64,000 nucleotides of DNA, taken from assembly GCA_900073065.1 (NCBI GenBank), contig FJOG01000006.1, positions 397,167 to 461,166 of the forward strand, read 5' to 3'. This document shows positions 44,562 to 56,647 of this stretch, one piece after another. How positions within the stretch are numbered: the stretch's first letter is position 1; every line of letters starts with the position of its first letter. The DNA is from Phialocephala subalpina (lineage: Eukaryota; Ascomycota; Leotiomycetes; Helotiales; Mollisiaceae). The notes under the pieces are model-generated. The model had not been told where the DNA came from and searched no databases. It was given only the letters and a program-made list of their open reading frames with translations. A program made the position numbers and the translations under genes.

Positions 44562-46728
44562 AGTACTGTGTCGTGTAACCGGTCCACAAAATCCCAAGCG
44601 GGCTCGGGGTGGGAGGATAAATTATTATGTATTAGTTGGAGGAGGAGGAGGAGGAGAGACAATAGTTGCAGGAAGAACGAAAGTGAAGTTGCGATGTTGT
44701 GTTCGAGGACTGGTGGTGTCGGCTTTTGACTCAGGTTGACCAAGCCTTTAGGGGAGTTAGAGCATTTTAGGGGAGGCGGATGAGGGGAGACGGTGAGTGA
44801 TGTACTGAGTTAGAACTAGGTTGGCCTCACGAGCACTGGCACTGGCAACGGCACTGACAATGTGGTGGAGCGTCAATATTAATGGTCGACGGTGAGTCTT
44901 GAGTCCAAGGTATCCTCGTCCACGGAAATACTTTCTGCTTATGAACTTATGATACTTTTGTTCCTGCGGCAGACCGGCAACAACTTAGGCCCCTTCAAGT
45001 ATGGAATGCCGGAACAGACACTCGGATGCCTCATCACTGTCATCACCGCCTCATGGATTGGGTTCATGGGCAGGATCCATGGATACTGCTTGCCCGTCCC
45101 CCAGCCGCACGGTGGACCGAATCTTGATATATGGTATTATGAAACTTTAATCTTCCAGAAGTTCCCCATAGTTTCCATCAGGAGCTGCGTTTGCAAGGAA
45201 CCATGCGCGCTGTCGAGTCAGGATCGAACCCTGAATCTAGAGTGTGTGTTTGTTCGTCGGCCTCCCTCCCCAATCCACTAAGCCCTTTGCCTCCAGGCAT
45301 CATCAAGCCCTCAATGCGCCGTGTCTTAGGCTGATGTTTGGACAATAATCTGCAACGTATGATTATGTGCTTTTGGATAAGTGTGTTACTCATCGAGGCC
45401 CGCCGGATACATGGATCATCACGTGTGGAGGTTGCATGTCTGCCAAGATCTAGATGAATATGAGATCCTTGGACCTCGAGACTACCACGATAATATAGAG
45501 CCCGGAAACCTCTGTTGGAAGAGAGAGAATGCGGAGAAAGATGTATAGAGTTAGAGGAACGGTGCAGAGCGTTTAATGGGGACGAATGATCTCTACCCAT
45601 TTCTCGGAGACAGCCTCCTGCTCGAGGACATTCACATAAAGGACGAATAGTCTTCCTGTTTGGAAGCTATCTTGACACTTAAAGCTTCGAAGGGACGAAT
45701 GGTGTCCCTTGAGGTACTCACAGGACCATTAGCCTCGAAACCTAGTACCCGAGATTATCGTATATATGCAGGACCATGATATGAGAAGGAAACGAGGTCA
45801 AATGAAGGCCCCAGATATCTCAGAGTCCGTGGGGAAATAGGATTCATGCCTCTCAACAATTTCTGTGATCGCAAGGAGAGTTTCGAGAACCCTGAGACGG
45901 GATTAAACGTCTACCCGCGCGAGTTTCTTAGACCTCAACATCTTGCATGTGCTTCCCGCATGCCCTTGATGGATTTCCACTTCCAACAGACTTCCTCAGA
46001 AACGTCAATATGATGAGCCCATTCTCAGATGCCATGAAAACCCCATGCTACCATCCGGTTGTCGCCATCCATACTCGAAAATAATACGGTCATACTTAAG
46101 TAGAACATTCCATGTAAAGAGGTTAAGTAATCAATCGGCGAGTCAACGGAGTTCGGGATCTGATATGGGGTTTTGGAGATGGGAGTAGGATTTTCAAACA
46201 CCGAGGTGAGTGTAATCAGATTTTGACCAATGAATAAACAGGATTGCAGACATGGAGCTCTTTTAGCGACCACTGGTGTGAATATATACAGAGCTGTGAC
46301 GACGGAGTGGGCACATTTTTCTTGATGTCATCAGTTTTCTGTAAGAAGCCGATTGTAAACTTCAACATCCCCGGGCAGCTGCCTCTCGCACGAAGCCTTT
46401 CGGGATCTGTCTCGCGGACAAAGAATATAACAATTGAAGCTTCCGCTGTCAATCGTCTCTTTCTCATAAGCAACAATTAAAAGATTCAACAACAACAACA
46501 GCAGCAGTTCCAACATCGACGATCAACAATCGCTAGACCCTTGTCGGAGCTTCGAGATAAAGATATCAGACCACCAAAGGTACAGTAGCACACGATCACA
46601 ACTCCTGACATCCGCACCAATCGAGTTTCCTCCTGATCTAACACAACATCAGACGCTGAAACGAAGAGCAAGCCAGCTCTAAGTTTTACCCCTCTATCGA
46701 AACAAGTCACAACACCACAAGCCTCACC
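44562..46728. other. Gene-free stretch, 2.2 kb
   Basis: Promoter of the SFP1-like gene (with a GGA-rich run near 44640-44655) and upstream region of RCF2. A tRNA-like T-arm at about 45210-45230 (minus strand) lacks a matching acceptor strand and is not called. No protein gene is seen. Confidence 0.5.
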
Positions 46729-47698
46729 ATGAAGATTCTCACGAAGGAAGAGGAGGCAGCTCATTACAATGCCACCGTTATGGGCGGTCTCAAGGGAGGG
46801 ATGTTCGGTCTAGTCGTGGTATGTACCAAATCCTATATTCAACCTTAGCGGAGCTCCAATTCCTCTCTCCCACTTCCTCCAATCCCCAATTCCTCTTCTC
46901 TTCCTCCAAATCCGCTTTCAAAACACAAGCTAACTCCCCACGCAGGGCGGAGCAGCGGTCCTCGGCGCACACCACCGCTTCCCAACCTTCCGCTCCCTTA
47001 CCCTCCCCATGAAATCCTTCCTCGTCACCTCCTCCGGAACATTCCTCGCCATCATATCCGCCGACCGCGCCTCCCGAAAATTCGAATTCGAACGCGATCC
47101 TCAACGTCAATACCGGGACCGCGCAACCGCCGAACTAGAAGCCGTCCGTGAAAACGAATCCGCCTTCCAACGGTTCAAAGACTGGGGTCGTGAGAACCGG
47201 TATCCTATCGTTACCGCTTCATGGGTCGCTAGTATGGGTATCGCTTTGGGACTTGTTGGACGAAATCCGTATTTGAGCAGAGCGCAGAAACTTGTACAGG
47301 CAAGAGTTTATGCCCAGGGTTTGACGTTGGCGGTTCTTATTGCTACGGCGGCGTTCGAGGTCGGGGATGCGAGTAAGGGGAAGGGGAGGTGGGAGACTGT
47401 TAAGATTATTGATCCTGATGATCCAGAGCATAAGCATTTGATTGAGAAGAGGATTCATCATGAGGCTTATGAGGGGGAGGATTTGTGGAGAGGTATGTTG
47501 CTCTATTTCTCTTCGAATTGGATGAGCATTGGGCTAATAGTTGGTATAGATATGGTAGCAGCAGAAGAGCGAAAGATCGCCGCTCGCAAACACGCAGTTG
47601 AGGAAGTGGAGAAGAAAGATGGGACTTCGAATAAGCAAGCGAAAGGCAAGGACGCTAAGGATAAGATGGTGCATGAGAGCAAGTCCGCCGGAAAGTAG
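46729..47698 (+). CDS. RCF2: Respiratory supercomplex factor 2, HIG1 domain
   Basis: Inner-membrane protein of the HIG1/RCF family that associates with cytochrome c oxidase and supercomplexes. Exons 46729-46818, 46946-47492 and 47550-47698 give 261 residues. The N-terminus MKILTKEEEAAHYNA is typical of RCF2. Hydrophobic segments lie near residues 20-40 and 50-70. The HIG1 part (residues about 100-160) has RYPIVTASWVASMGIALGLV, the family QAR-x-YAQGLT motif and a second helix (LAVLIATAAFEV). The C-terminus is Lys-rich. The second intron (57 nt) has no stop and is a multiple of three, so its retention would also be translatable. Confidence 0.9.
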
Positions 47699-48469
47699 AC
47701 TATGCCAAATCTGAAGAGAAGGAGAGGAAGAATCAAGAGGTGCAGGGTCAGAGACAGAAGGATGCCAGGGAGCACGCTGTCCAAGACGATGTTCAGATTA
47801 AGGGTCGAGGAAAACTCTGAGCGTGCTGGCGCAGTACCGGGCTAGAGGATAGACCAGAGGGCGGGGGTTGGAGTAATGGCTAACAAAAAGAGAGGTGTGT
47901 ATAGTGGGCGGCATCATTGCATTCAGCACGGCGGGTATGCATTTATTTCATTTCCTTTCGATCACCAAGGCAAGACATCATCGCTCCATGTATATATAGG
48001 CTCGACAACATTTCAGTTTAGGGGGACAGGCGTTACTGCTGATCAAAAAACTTCATGAAGAGAATACAAAATGATTGTACTTGTTCATATATATATACAT
48101 TTTCTCATATGCAGTCATAAATCATCAACATAAATCAAACATCGGATGACGGCCATCCCAACATCTCGCTCGCTACCCCCTATCAAACATCAGATGGCTT
48201 CCGTCTGAACTCCATGCCCTCGCTTCCCATGGACTCCAGCTCCGCTCCTCCCGACGCAATGTCCCAAAGACCTTGAGACATTCTCGTCGCTAAGAGTCGT
48301 ATTAAAAGACTTTGGTGTGAACTCCTCTGCTTTCGCTTCCTCCGCCGGTCCCGTCCACCATTGCCCTGATACTTCTTGGCCAAAGAACCAAAGAGCTTGG
48401 GACTTTTCTCGCTGCCAAAGCTGTTGGGCACTGCACAAAAAGTTGGTCTGGCTGGCTTCGAAGGCCCTC
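47699..48469. other. Intergenic, convergent 3' ends
   Basis: Between RCF2 (+) and the Kelch gene (-). TATATATA runs near 47990 and 48090 suit 3' processing signals. No gene is seen. Confidence 0.55.
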
Positions 48470-50080
48470 CTAAACATCAATGCTGAAGTGGCTGATCTGG
48501 CTGTAATACGCGTGCACAGCCAACTCCAATATCTGCACATCTCCGAATACCTCTCCGCCATCGAATCCACCAACTACTATCAACCTACTATCATGAAGTA
48601 CGGCTCCATGGTAGCCTCTAGGCTTTGGTGGTTGTCCGTATATTTTCCGCTTGTCCCAGACCATCGTCACGAGGTTCAGGAGAAGCACTTCATTTGAGTA
48701 CTCGACTCCATCATGCCCTCCAATAACAAATAGGTATGATCCCACGATCGTTGCTGTGTGACTGAGCCTCGGGTATGAAATGGGAATATGCACCGGTGAG
48801 AACGTTAAGGTCTCGACGTCGAATACCCAGACATCTCGGAAGCATTCCCCTCCATCTGAGCCGCCGAATATGATGAGCTTGCTGCCGACCATATTTGCTG
48901 TGTGGTAACCTCTTGCTTTAGGTTTCGTCTTGTCCTCGACCGAGCTGGACGAGGGAGGTGATATTAGCTTCCACGACATCTTGTTTGTATCTGCGACGTC
49001 TAGCCTCCATACGTCGTTCAGCGCTCGTACTCCATCCCCTCCACCAAATACATATATCCCGTTCCGCCATAAGCAAGCGGTATGGGCCCTCCTCTTACTC
49101 GGCTGTCTGTCTCCAGCAATCTTCGGCTTGCTCCATCGAAAATTAACGGTATCCAAAACATATACATCGTTATAATATGCCGGCCCATCACCTCCTCCGA
49201 ACACGATCAGCTTCTTTCCCACAGCTGTACAAGTCATGGCCCGTAATGGCACCGGTATATCCCCACACACATATGGACATGAAAAGTAGAAGGCATCCGC
49301 ATCCATTACATATAACTCATTGAAACACGATCGCGCATCACATCCACCAAATACATATATATTAGACCCTACCAGCGTAGTAGTATGTGCTCGAAGTGAA
49401 GTATGCGAAGCTCCCGAGACAGGTGCACGAGACCAGTACATGCCACTTGCTGGCGCGGGCTCGACGTCTGGCGCTGTCTTCGGATCTGGTAATGGCGGAA
49501 ATGGTATATGAGGCCCTCGTGGTGGGCGGTGAGCTGGTGTGACGGTTCGAGGAGCGGGAGAGGATGCCGTCGCAGGCTTAGATGCTATCGCGGACGTGGA
49601 CCGCAGATTGAGGGGTCGTCGCGGATCGGGACTTGTGGCCGGTAAGGCTGGGACATTGGATGCTGTTGATGGGGAGAGAGAATTCTCTGCTTTCGGGGTC
49701 TGTCTTCCATTCTCGCTGGTTGATGGTAATCTTGTAGAGGGTGATTTGGAGGAAGATGGCGAAGGAGCATCCTTCTGGTTCTGAGACAGTGACTGCGATC
49801 GTTGGCGCAAGGCTAATTCAGATGCCTTCTTACGCCTGTCTTGACTCTTCGTGGATAAATGTCCTGGAGTATGTGACCTGGTTGGCGCAACATGTGGTGG
49901 TTCTACCTCTTCGGGGATGTTTGGTGGTCTGGTATCTGATGGAGACAATTGTATTATCTTCTGGCTCCGAATCGCCTTGTTCGTTCTGCTAGCTGGTCGG
50001 GTAGCCTTGTCTGGGGATTTTTGGGGGTTTTGAGAGTCAGCCATTGTGACGTCGGCGCGGGTGTTTGACGCCGGAGCCAC
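48470..50080 (-). CDS. Kelch-repeat protein
   Basis: A single open frame of 536 residues (or 524 from the second Met at 50044). Residues 1-210 are disordered and rich in Ser, Pro and basic residues. From about 215 come six Kelch blades, each with the strand-glycine pattern: NIYVFGGCDARSCFNELYVM, KLIVFGGGDG, GIYVFGGGDG, KLIIFGGSDGGECFRDVWVF, YLFVIGGHDG and RLIVVGGFDGG. Such beta-propellers mediate protein contacts; yeast relatives act in polarity and morphogenesis. The exact partner is unknown. No enzyme domain or membrane segment is visible. Confidence 0.88.
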   Translation of the reverse strand: MAPASNTRADVTMADSQNPQKSPDKATRPASRTNKAIRSQKIIQLSPSDTRPPNIPEEVEPPHVAPTRSHTPGHLSTKSQDRRKKASELALRQRSQSLSQNQKDAPSPSSSKSPSTRLPSTSENGRQTPKAENSLSPSTASNVPALPATSPDPRRPLNLRSTSAIASKPATASSPAPRTVTPAHRPPRGPHIPFPPLPDPKTAPDVEPAPASGMYWSRAPVSGASHTSLRAHTTTLVGSNIYVFGGCDARSCFNELYVMDADAFYFSCPYVCGDIPVPLRAMTCTAVGKKLIVFGGGDGPAYYNDVYVLDTVNFRWSKPKIAGDRQPSKRRAHTACLWRNGIYVFGGGDGVRALNDVWRLDVADTNKMSWKLISPPSSSSVEDKTKPKARGYHTANMVGSKLIIFGGSDGGECFRDVWVFDVETLTFSPVHIPISYPRLSHTATIVGSYLFVIGGHDGVEYSNEVLLLNLVTMVWDKRKIYGQPPKPRGYHGAVLHDSRLIVVGGFDGGEVFGDVQILELAVHAYYSQISHFSIDV

Positions 50081-50648
50081 TTATGCTCATTGTTTGCTGA
50101 AGATGTTCGACGTCGAAAGAGTGGTAAAGGAGGAATGGTGGCTGAAATAAGGCGCGGTCGACGAAGGTGTCGCATCAAATGGCTTCCCCCCTGTAATTAC
50201 TTGTTTGAAACGATCTCTCCGGGCATCAGCTGGCTGTCAAATGATTGGAGATTTGTCGAGCGGAAGATATGAAGATGCCATTACCGTCAGAGAGGGATGT
50301 CTGTGTTAATTGTGAGAAGTGACATGGTGAGGGACTGCGGGGAACTAAGAAATAATATCGCATGCGATCGTCATTTCCATTTCTTGACCCCTGAATGATA
50401 GCTTCAAGATCCAGGCCAGGAACAGAAGCCTCGATTGAGGAGTGAAGCCACACCTCACATGTGGCTGTGCGACGCTAAGATAAGCTTGTAGAGCCGATAA
50501 AAAAATAGAGGGGAGCTTGTAGTGGAGAAAAAGATCGCAACTTCAAAGCCTCAATACCAACGACGTCAACGAAGGAAGAGCGACGAAAGAAGGGCTCACG
50601 ATAACGGTCGAGGAAGATTGAGACCTGCAGACAGCCATTGACATCGAT
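50081..50648. promoter_or_regulatory. Divergent promoter region of Kelch and DUS3 genes
   Basis: About 570 bp between two divergent start codons. It contains the two leaders. No operator was recognised. Confidence 0.5.
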
Positions 50649-53148
50649 TTGAGCCCACAATCCGTCTTCATGCATCAACCAGTTACGATTGAAGCATCGA
50701 GCTCAAATCGACCAGATAGTAACGGTGCAACAAATCCACCTCCACTCCACTCCGCCATGATCGAACGCATTCCTAATCCTCTCGAGCCGGCGAACTCTCT
50801 AAAGAGACCATTAGATGGAGAGCAAGCAGAGGAAGCCCACCCACCGCAACCCATATTCCCGGAAGATTCAGCTATTACAAAGGCAGAGAAGATTGAGAGG
50901 AACGGAGTCAAGGCCGAAGATGACAGCCCTAGCTTGGGAGACTCTGCTACCAAGAATGTTAAGACTGAGGAAAGCTCAGGGGGCCCTGCAGCCAAGAGAA
51001 TCAAGCTCGAAGCTCAGGCAAACGCAGAGGATGCCAAGGTTGACACAAGAGAGAAGGTGAAGGGAATTGCACTCGTAAAGCAAGAGTAAGTTGTAGTTGT
51101 GCCGCAAAATCCAACTTTAACTAACATGTTTCTTCCAGATATCTCATTGACACGTTCGGAAGAGGCACAGAGTCAAGGACCGCTGAAATTGACGACGACG
51201 CCGCAGAAGGACGGGGCCAGACAGATGACCGAGACAATGGTGGAAAGGGTGGGAAGAAGAACAAGAAGAAAAAGGAGAAAGGTCAAAACAAGGGCCGCCA
51301 ATTTGGATCTTGGTACGATTCTATTCGACTCTGTACAACTCGAGCCAATTCCTCCGAATTCTCTCCAAAGGAATGCAGCTTTGGAGACGGGTGCAATATG
51401 TCTCATGACTTACGAAAATATCTCAAAGAAGGAAGAAGAGATGATCTGACTACTTTTGAGGGTAAATGCCCCGTTTGGGAAGTTTATGGTACCTGTCACG
51501 CTGGTTGGAAATGCCGATTCGTGGCGAGCCATTCCAAGGAAATTGAAAGAGATGATGGCCGGAAAGAATTGGTTCTGGTAGAGAGAGATGACGCCGTGAA
51601 GCAAGCCGACGATGACGATGATCGCCCGGGAGTTTACAACATTGTGAGCACGAAGGACAAGCTAGATCTCGCCCGACGAAGAACGCAGACAGAAAAAGCT
51701 GACCAATACACCAAATGGCTGGACTTACAGCAGAAGGAAATGGAGAAGGTCTACCATGAGAAAAAGGATGCTTCAGAGGAGACTCGCGAAGAGAACCGAG
51801 CAAACTTTACCGACCCCCCTTTCCTACCATCAGAAAAGCGAAGAATTTATTTCGGGCCAGAGACACCGACCTTGGCACCTCTCACCACACAAGGCAATCT
51901 TCCGTTTCGAAGAATGTGTGTGGAGTTCGGGGCTCAGGTCACATACTCTGAGATGGCTATGTCGCTTCCTCTAATCCAGGGGCAAAAGTCCGAATGGGCA
52001 TTGATGAAGGCTCACGAGACTGAAATCTCACCTCCAAGATACACACCTACTTCGATTGTTCAAGGATACGACAACTCAAGAGACTTGAAGTTTGGAGCTC
52101 AGATTTCAGCCAACAAGCCGTGGCAAGCTTTGAAGGCAGCTGAGGTAATGGGCAGTCTTTTACCCCACCTCCGACTTATCGACCTTAACTGTGGATGTCC
52201 TATCGATCTCGTTTACCAGCAGGGTGCAGGGTCTGCATTATTGGATGCACCATCAAAGTTGGAAAAGATGATCAGAGGGATGAATGTTGTGTCTGGAGAA
52301 ATTCCTATCACTGCAAAAATCAGAATGGGCACCAAGGACGGAAAGCCAACGGCTCAAAAGACTATTGAACGTTTAGCTTTTGGCGGATATGAATCACGAG
52401 ATCGTCTCGGTGCTCCTGGGTGCGCGGCTATCACACTGCATGGAAGAAGCAGACAGCAGCGTTATACTAAGAATGCCGATTGGACATACATTGCTGAATG
52501 TGCTGCTCTCGTCAAGTCGTACAACAAGCAGAAGGATGATCTCACAGACACTATCAGAGAAGCCGATGAGCGGACGCAAGCCAATACCAAGGACGGCAGA
52601 ATGTACTTCCTTGGCAATGGCGACTGCTATTCTCATGTGCAATACCAAGATGATATCAGAGTGTCTGGTGTTGATTCCGTCATGGTTGCTCGTGGAGCCC
52701 TGATCAAGCCTTGGGTCTTCGAAGAGATTGAGAAGGGCCAGTACATCGACAAGTCTGCTACAGAACGCCTCGGCTACGTTGAGAAGTTCTGTCGCTATGG
52801 GCTTGAGGCATGGGGTTCTGACGAAGTCGGAGTTGGACAAACTCGAAGATTCTTACTGGAATGGTTGAGTTTCTCTCACAGATACATCCCCGTTGGCTTG
52901 CTCGCACATCTTCCACCAAGCTTGCAAGACCGACCTCCTGCATACAGAGGTAGAAGCGATCTGGAGACGTTACTGGCATCGGACAATTTTATGGATTGGA
53001 TTAAGATCAGGTATGTTCCAAGCCGTCTTTCCCAGAGTTTCTTGGCTAACCAACCCCTAGTGAAATGTTCCTTGGTCCATCACACAAGGACTTCAAATTT
53101 CAACCCAAACATAAGTCCAATAGCTACGAAATTGAGGCAGAAGGTTAA
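50649..53148 (+). CDS. DUS3: tRNA-dihydrouridine(47) synthase
   Basis: Flavoenzyme that reduces U47 in the variable loop of cytoplasmic tRNAs. Exons 50649-51085, 51139-53010 and 53061-53148 give 798 residues (the next Met is seven codons on). Residues 1-210 are low-complexity with a Lys-rich segment. Two CCCH-type zinc fingers follow ([11 protein letters not shown] and [18 protein letters not shown]...H). The TIM-barrel Dus domain starts near residue 330 ([16 protein letters not shown]), with the catalytic Cys in [33 protein letters not shown] and GNGD for flavin phosphate, and SVMVARGAL. The C-terminus ends in the short last exon ([13 protein letters not shown]). All active-site motifs are intact. 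Confidence 0.96.
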
Positions 53149-53728
53149 TCTGGTACCGTACAACTGAGTTTGATGGCATATTGGCGTTTGCATATAGATG
53201 GCGTTTTCAAGAAGCGCCAAGAGGGGAATACTTACGACTTTATAAATGTCGGTCATGAGAGATTGACATGTTGCCATCATATGTACTGGAGTATATCCAG
53301 TTAATGATCGCAAGAGAGCAATAGAAAGCATCACCTTGAGACCAACCTTGAATCCTCCCCGTTTCCGGGCCTCACTGGATTAAATACGTGACCTGCCTCC
53401 AAACGGATAAATATGCAGGAAGAAAACCTTCATTCCCAAATTTAAGCCTCTCAATTATTTAAAATTGTCTTTCCTTCTACCGACAAGACTCATTGTAGTC
53501 GCAGTGAACATATCTAAAGCCGAGGAGAGGATTTAGATTAGCGTATGCCAAGTGCAAAGACGAGACGTTAAATTAAGCGAGAGGAAGCCAGACCCCCCTT
53601 TGTCTGATTGCACCTTCCCCCTACCTCATGACAAGTACCCCCAAGCGCAAGTCTTCAACGCGATTTCCTTGTGGTAAAACCCTTGAACGCCCCAAAGTTT
53701 TCCTCGCCGAGTTCGGGGCCAGGACACC
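53149..53728. other. Intergenic, no gene seen
   Basis: 3' region of DUS3 and promoter of the following RBR gene. Confidence 0.55.
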
Positions 53729-55814
53729 ATGGTATCACAAGTCGCATCGTCGCATCTGGTGATGGGAGCGATGGCCCCTCCAACAGCAGCTCCAACTGGA
53801 GTTTTCGATACCATCGACCCAGCGACTTCTACTCTCATACTCAAACTACAGATCCAAGACATCGATCAACTTCTCGGAGCCAACAACAACGAAGCAGAAT
53901 TGTCAGGATGGCAAGAAACTTTGTTGGCGCAAAAGGAGGAGCTTCAACGCAGTTTATCCATTATCAGAGACAGACGAGTAACCATGGGAATTGCATACTC
54001 GGTTGCGCGTAAGTACTGCAGTAGCTGAGTCATGTGCAACTGCTGATTAGCCTGCTTCCTTCAGAAGATATCAAGGCCGTCAATGCACTCGTGGCCGAGG
54101 AACGCCAAGCAGAAGATGACCGAGCCATGGCATGTCGTCTTGCTGGTCTTCCTGTTCCTCCTAGAAGAGCTTTGCCAGACCTCTCTTTGCCTGAGATTGC
54201 TGCTCCCAGACCAGCCAATTCTCGTCCGGCGTCGTCTATGCCGACTCCAGCTGATTCAGTGATCCCGCCCAGCACCCAAATGCCTCCTCCACCAGTTGTA
54301 CCATCAAATTCTGCTTCTCAGCCCAGCTTCCCACCTCAGAGCAGTGCTGAATCGCCAAATGCGCTATTTTATTGGACTGGAGGCCGCAAGCGCAGCAAAG
54401 ATGACGAAGATGATCAACCACCCCAGAAGCGAGTACAAACGGAGAATGAGGCGGTCATAGATTTGACAAAGTCTCCCACTCCTGAAAAGCCAACAACTCT
54501 TCCATGTGTTAGCTGTAGCGATGATTTCGAGGTCGCTTCACTTGCCCATATGGAATGCGAGCACGACTACTGCCAGGAGTGCTTGCAAAGAGTTGTTGTC
54601 AACGCACTCAATGACGAGGCTTGCTATCCGCCTCGCTGCTGCAAGAAGCCCTTCCAGGTAAGCCAATTCTCCTGCCGTGTACTATCTTCAAGTCTTAGGG
54701 CACGTATTCACTCGACATACACGCCTGTCTCGGGCTCGCGAACCGCTTCTCAAAATGTATGAAAGAAGTGCACTAATTCCACGATCGTGTTCAGATGGAT
54801 TCCATGAGGTATTTCCTCACGCCAGAAATCATCAGCGGTTTCCACGAGAAGAAAGTCGAGTTCGAAACGGCCAATCGCCTTTACTGCTCAAATCCAACCT
54901 GCTCAACCTTCCTCTATCCGGCCTGCATCACTGGCGACAAAGCAGAGTGTCCGATATGCCTGGTCTCCACATGTACGATCTGTAAAGGTGCAACCCATAC
55001 CGGAGACTGCCCACAAGATACCGGTGTTCAACAAGTCTTGACTTTGGCCAATGGAGAAGGTTGGAGACGCTGCTCAAAATGTAAGGCTGTTGTTGAGCTG
55101 GGTATTGGTTGCAATCATATCACGTAAGTCAACTAATCTAGCGTCTCCTGCTCCTTTTGCGATATTCAAGGCGACATCTGAGCCTCGTCTTCTTAGGTTG
55201 AATACATTTCTGACCGAGATCTAGATGCCGTTGTAAGGCTGAGTGGTGCTACGTAAGTCTTCAGAATTGTTTCTTCTATCCCACTTTGAATAACCCTTTG
55301 AACCCAGTTTTCGGATCTGGTGGAAGAGGGTGCTGACATATTGTAGGTATGCGGCGCCAACTGGAAGACCTGCCAATGCCCAACCTGGTCCGAAGCCCGG
55401 CTCTTAGGACGTGCAGAACAGATTGCCGATCCAATTGCCCCACCAGTCGCCCAAGTCCCTCAACCTCTTCCGCCCCCGCCTGCTCCCCGCCCACAACAAG
55501 TGGCCGTTGCGCGCCAATGCCACCATGGTGAGTGGGAGAAGGTGTATGGATACGATCAGTGTGACGAGTGTGGTCGAGATTGCAATATATACCGTTATCG
55601 ATGCGATGACTGCAGCATGGATGCTTGTAAGTGCCATTCTCTTTGATCTGCCTTTCTGTTATATCCCAGATCTGTGAGATCTAGAGGCATTTGAGGAGGG
55701 AAGTGTTTTCTGTTACACTTGGGACATACAGCTTCATTTCTAAAATGTATGAGAGAAATATGCTGACTCATACTCCGGCCTATAGGCTATGCCTGCAAGA
55801 GATACAGGTTGTAG
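53729..55814 (+). CDS. RBR-type E3 ubiquitin ligase, second intact copy
   Basis: Six exons: 53729-54008, 54065-54657, 54795-55123, 55225-55252, 55347-55626 and 55786-55814; phases close and give 512 residues. The N-terminal helical part has the same pattern as the copy at 37188-38662 (LILKLQIQDIDQLL, LAQKEELQRSLSIIRDRR). RING1 is CVSCSDDFEVASLAHMECEHDYCQECL, the IBR has YCSNPTCSTFL and CPICLVSTCTICKG, and the third part reads CNHITCRCKAEWCYVCGANWKTCQCP. A C-terminal His/Cys cluster (CHHGEWEKV, CDECGRDCNIYRYRCDDC) follows. The intron after CNHIT is at the same codon and phase as in the other copy, which supports common descent. The start could also be the Met at residue 12. Confidence 0.88.
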
Positions 55815-56647
55815 GTTAACGGACAGAGCATATTTGCGACATGTGAATTGGTGAAGGATTCATTGAGGTTACGGTACTGACGTGTGTATAACGGAAGGAA
55901 AAACTAGAGAGTATTGCTTTGTGAAATAAGTGCGAGATATTTGCTCATGATATTTGCTCGGTATATGCTAGACAGGGCTGGGCAGGGCAAGCTCACTGGT
56001 GGGCTGTATCATATAGAGTCTTTCGGAATCACAGAAGACGTAGCAATGCTCTAAAGCTCGCCATTTACAACCACATGGTTGTGCAATTCTGTGATCAGTC
56101 CAAGTCGAACGGAGTCGATGCCATGAACTCCATGAAGGGCGTGATGAGAACCTTCAACAAAACCGAGGCAGGAGTCAGAGCTTCGAAGTATCGCTGGCTC
56201 TCCAACTAATAACATACATCTTACAACAATTCTTTCAAGAACTTGGATATCCAGTCAATGTCAAGTCTCGGTCACGTGCCTTGCTATAAATCGTCGTCGA
56301 ACAACTCACAGCAGGTGTAGAGAAAGAAGGTATCGGGACACTGAGGAAGTCCAACGATGTTTCAAAATCATCTCATTTCATTGCCGTACTCCGTGTTATA
56401 CATTGCGGAGGAGCAATTCATGATCGCCCTGATCTAAATCAAAGTTCAGAGTTCCAACCCAAATCCAAAAAGCAAAGAAGTATTCCCGTTATTCGAAGAC
56501 TCGGTACTTTCTCATGTCTTGTTCATACGCTCGCTTGCTCATTTCAAACGCCTCTTACTGTGTGTATCATCCAAAATACCCAATCAAACCCTCCTTTGAA
56601 CTCCAAAATCACCAACCGAGAGAGCATCCAATCCAGTCTCTTTTCAC
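55815..56647. other. Intergenic, convergent 3' ends
   Basis: Between the second RBR gene (+) and the Zn2Cys6 regulator (-). No coding signal. Confidence 0.55.

Noticed and set aside
45195..45300. Possible tRNA gene on the minus strand (GGTTCGATCC T-loop and a D-arm-like CTTAGTGGATTGG)
   Set aside because: The T-stem does not pair well in the standard register and no acceptor strand complementary to CTCGACA is found upstream, so a cloverleaf cannot be completed.
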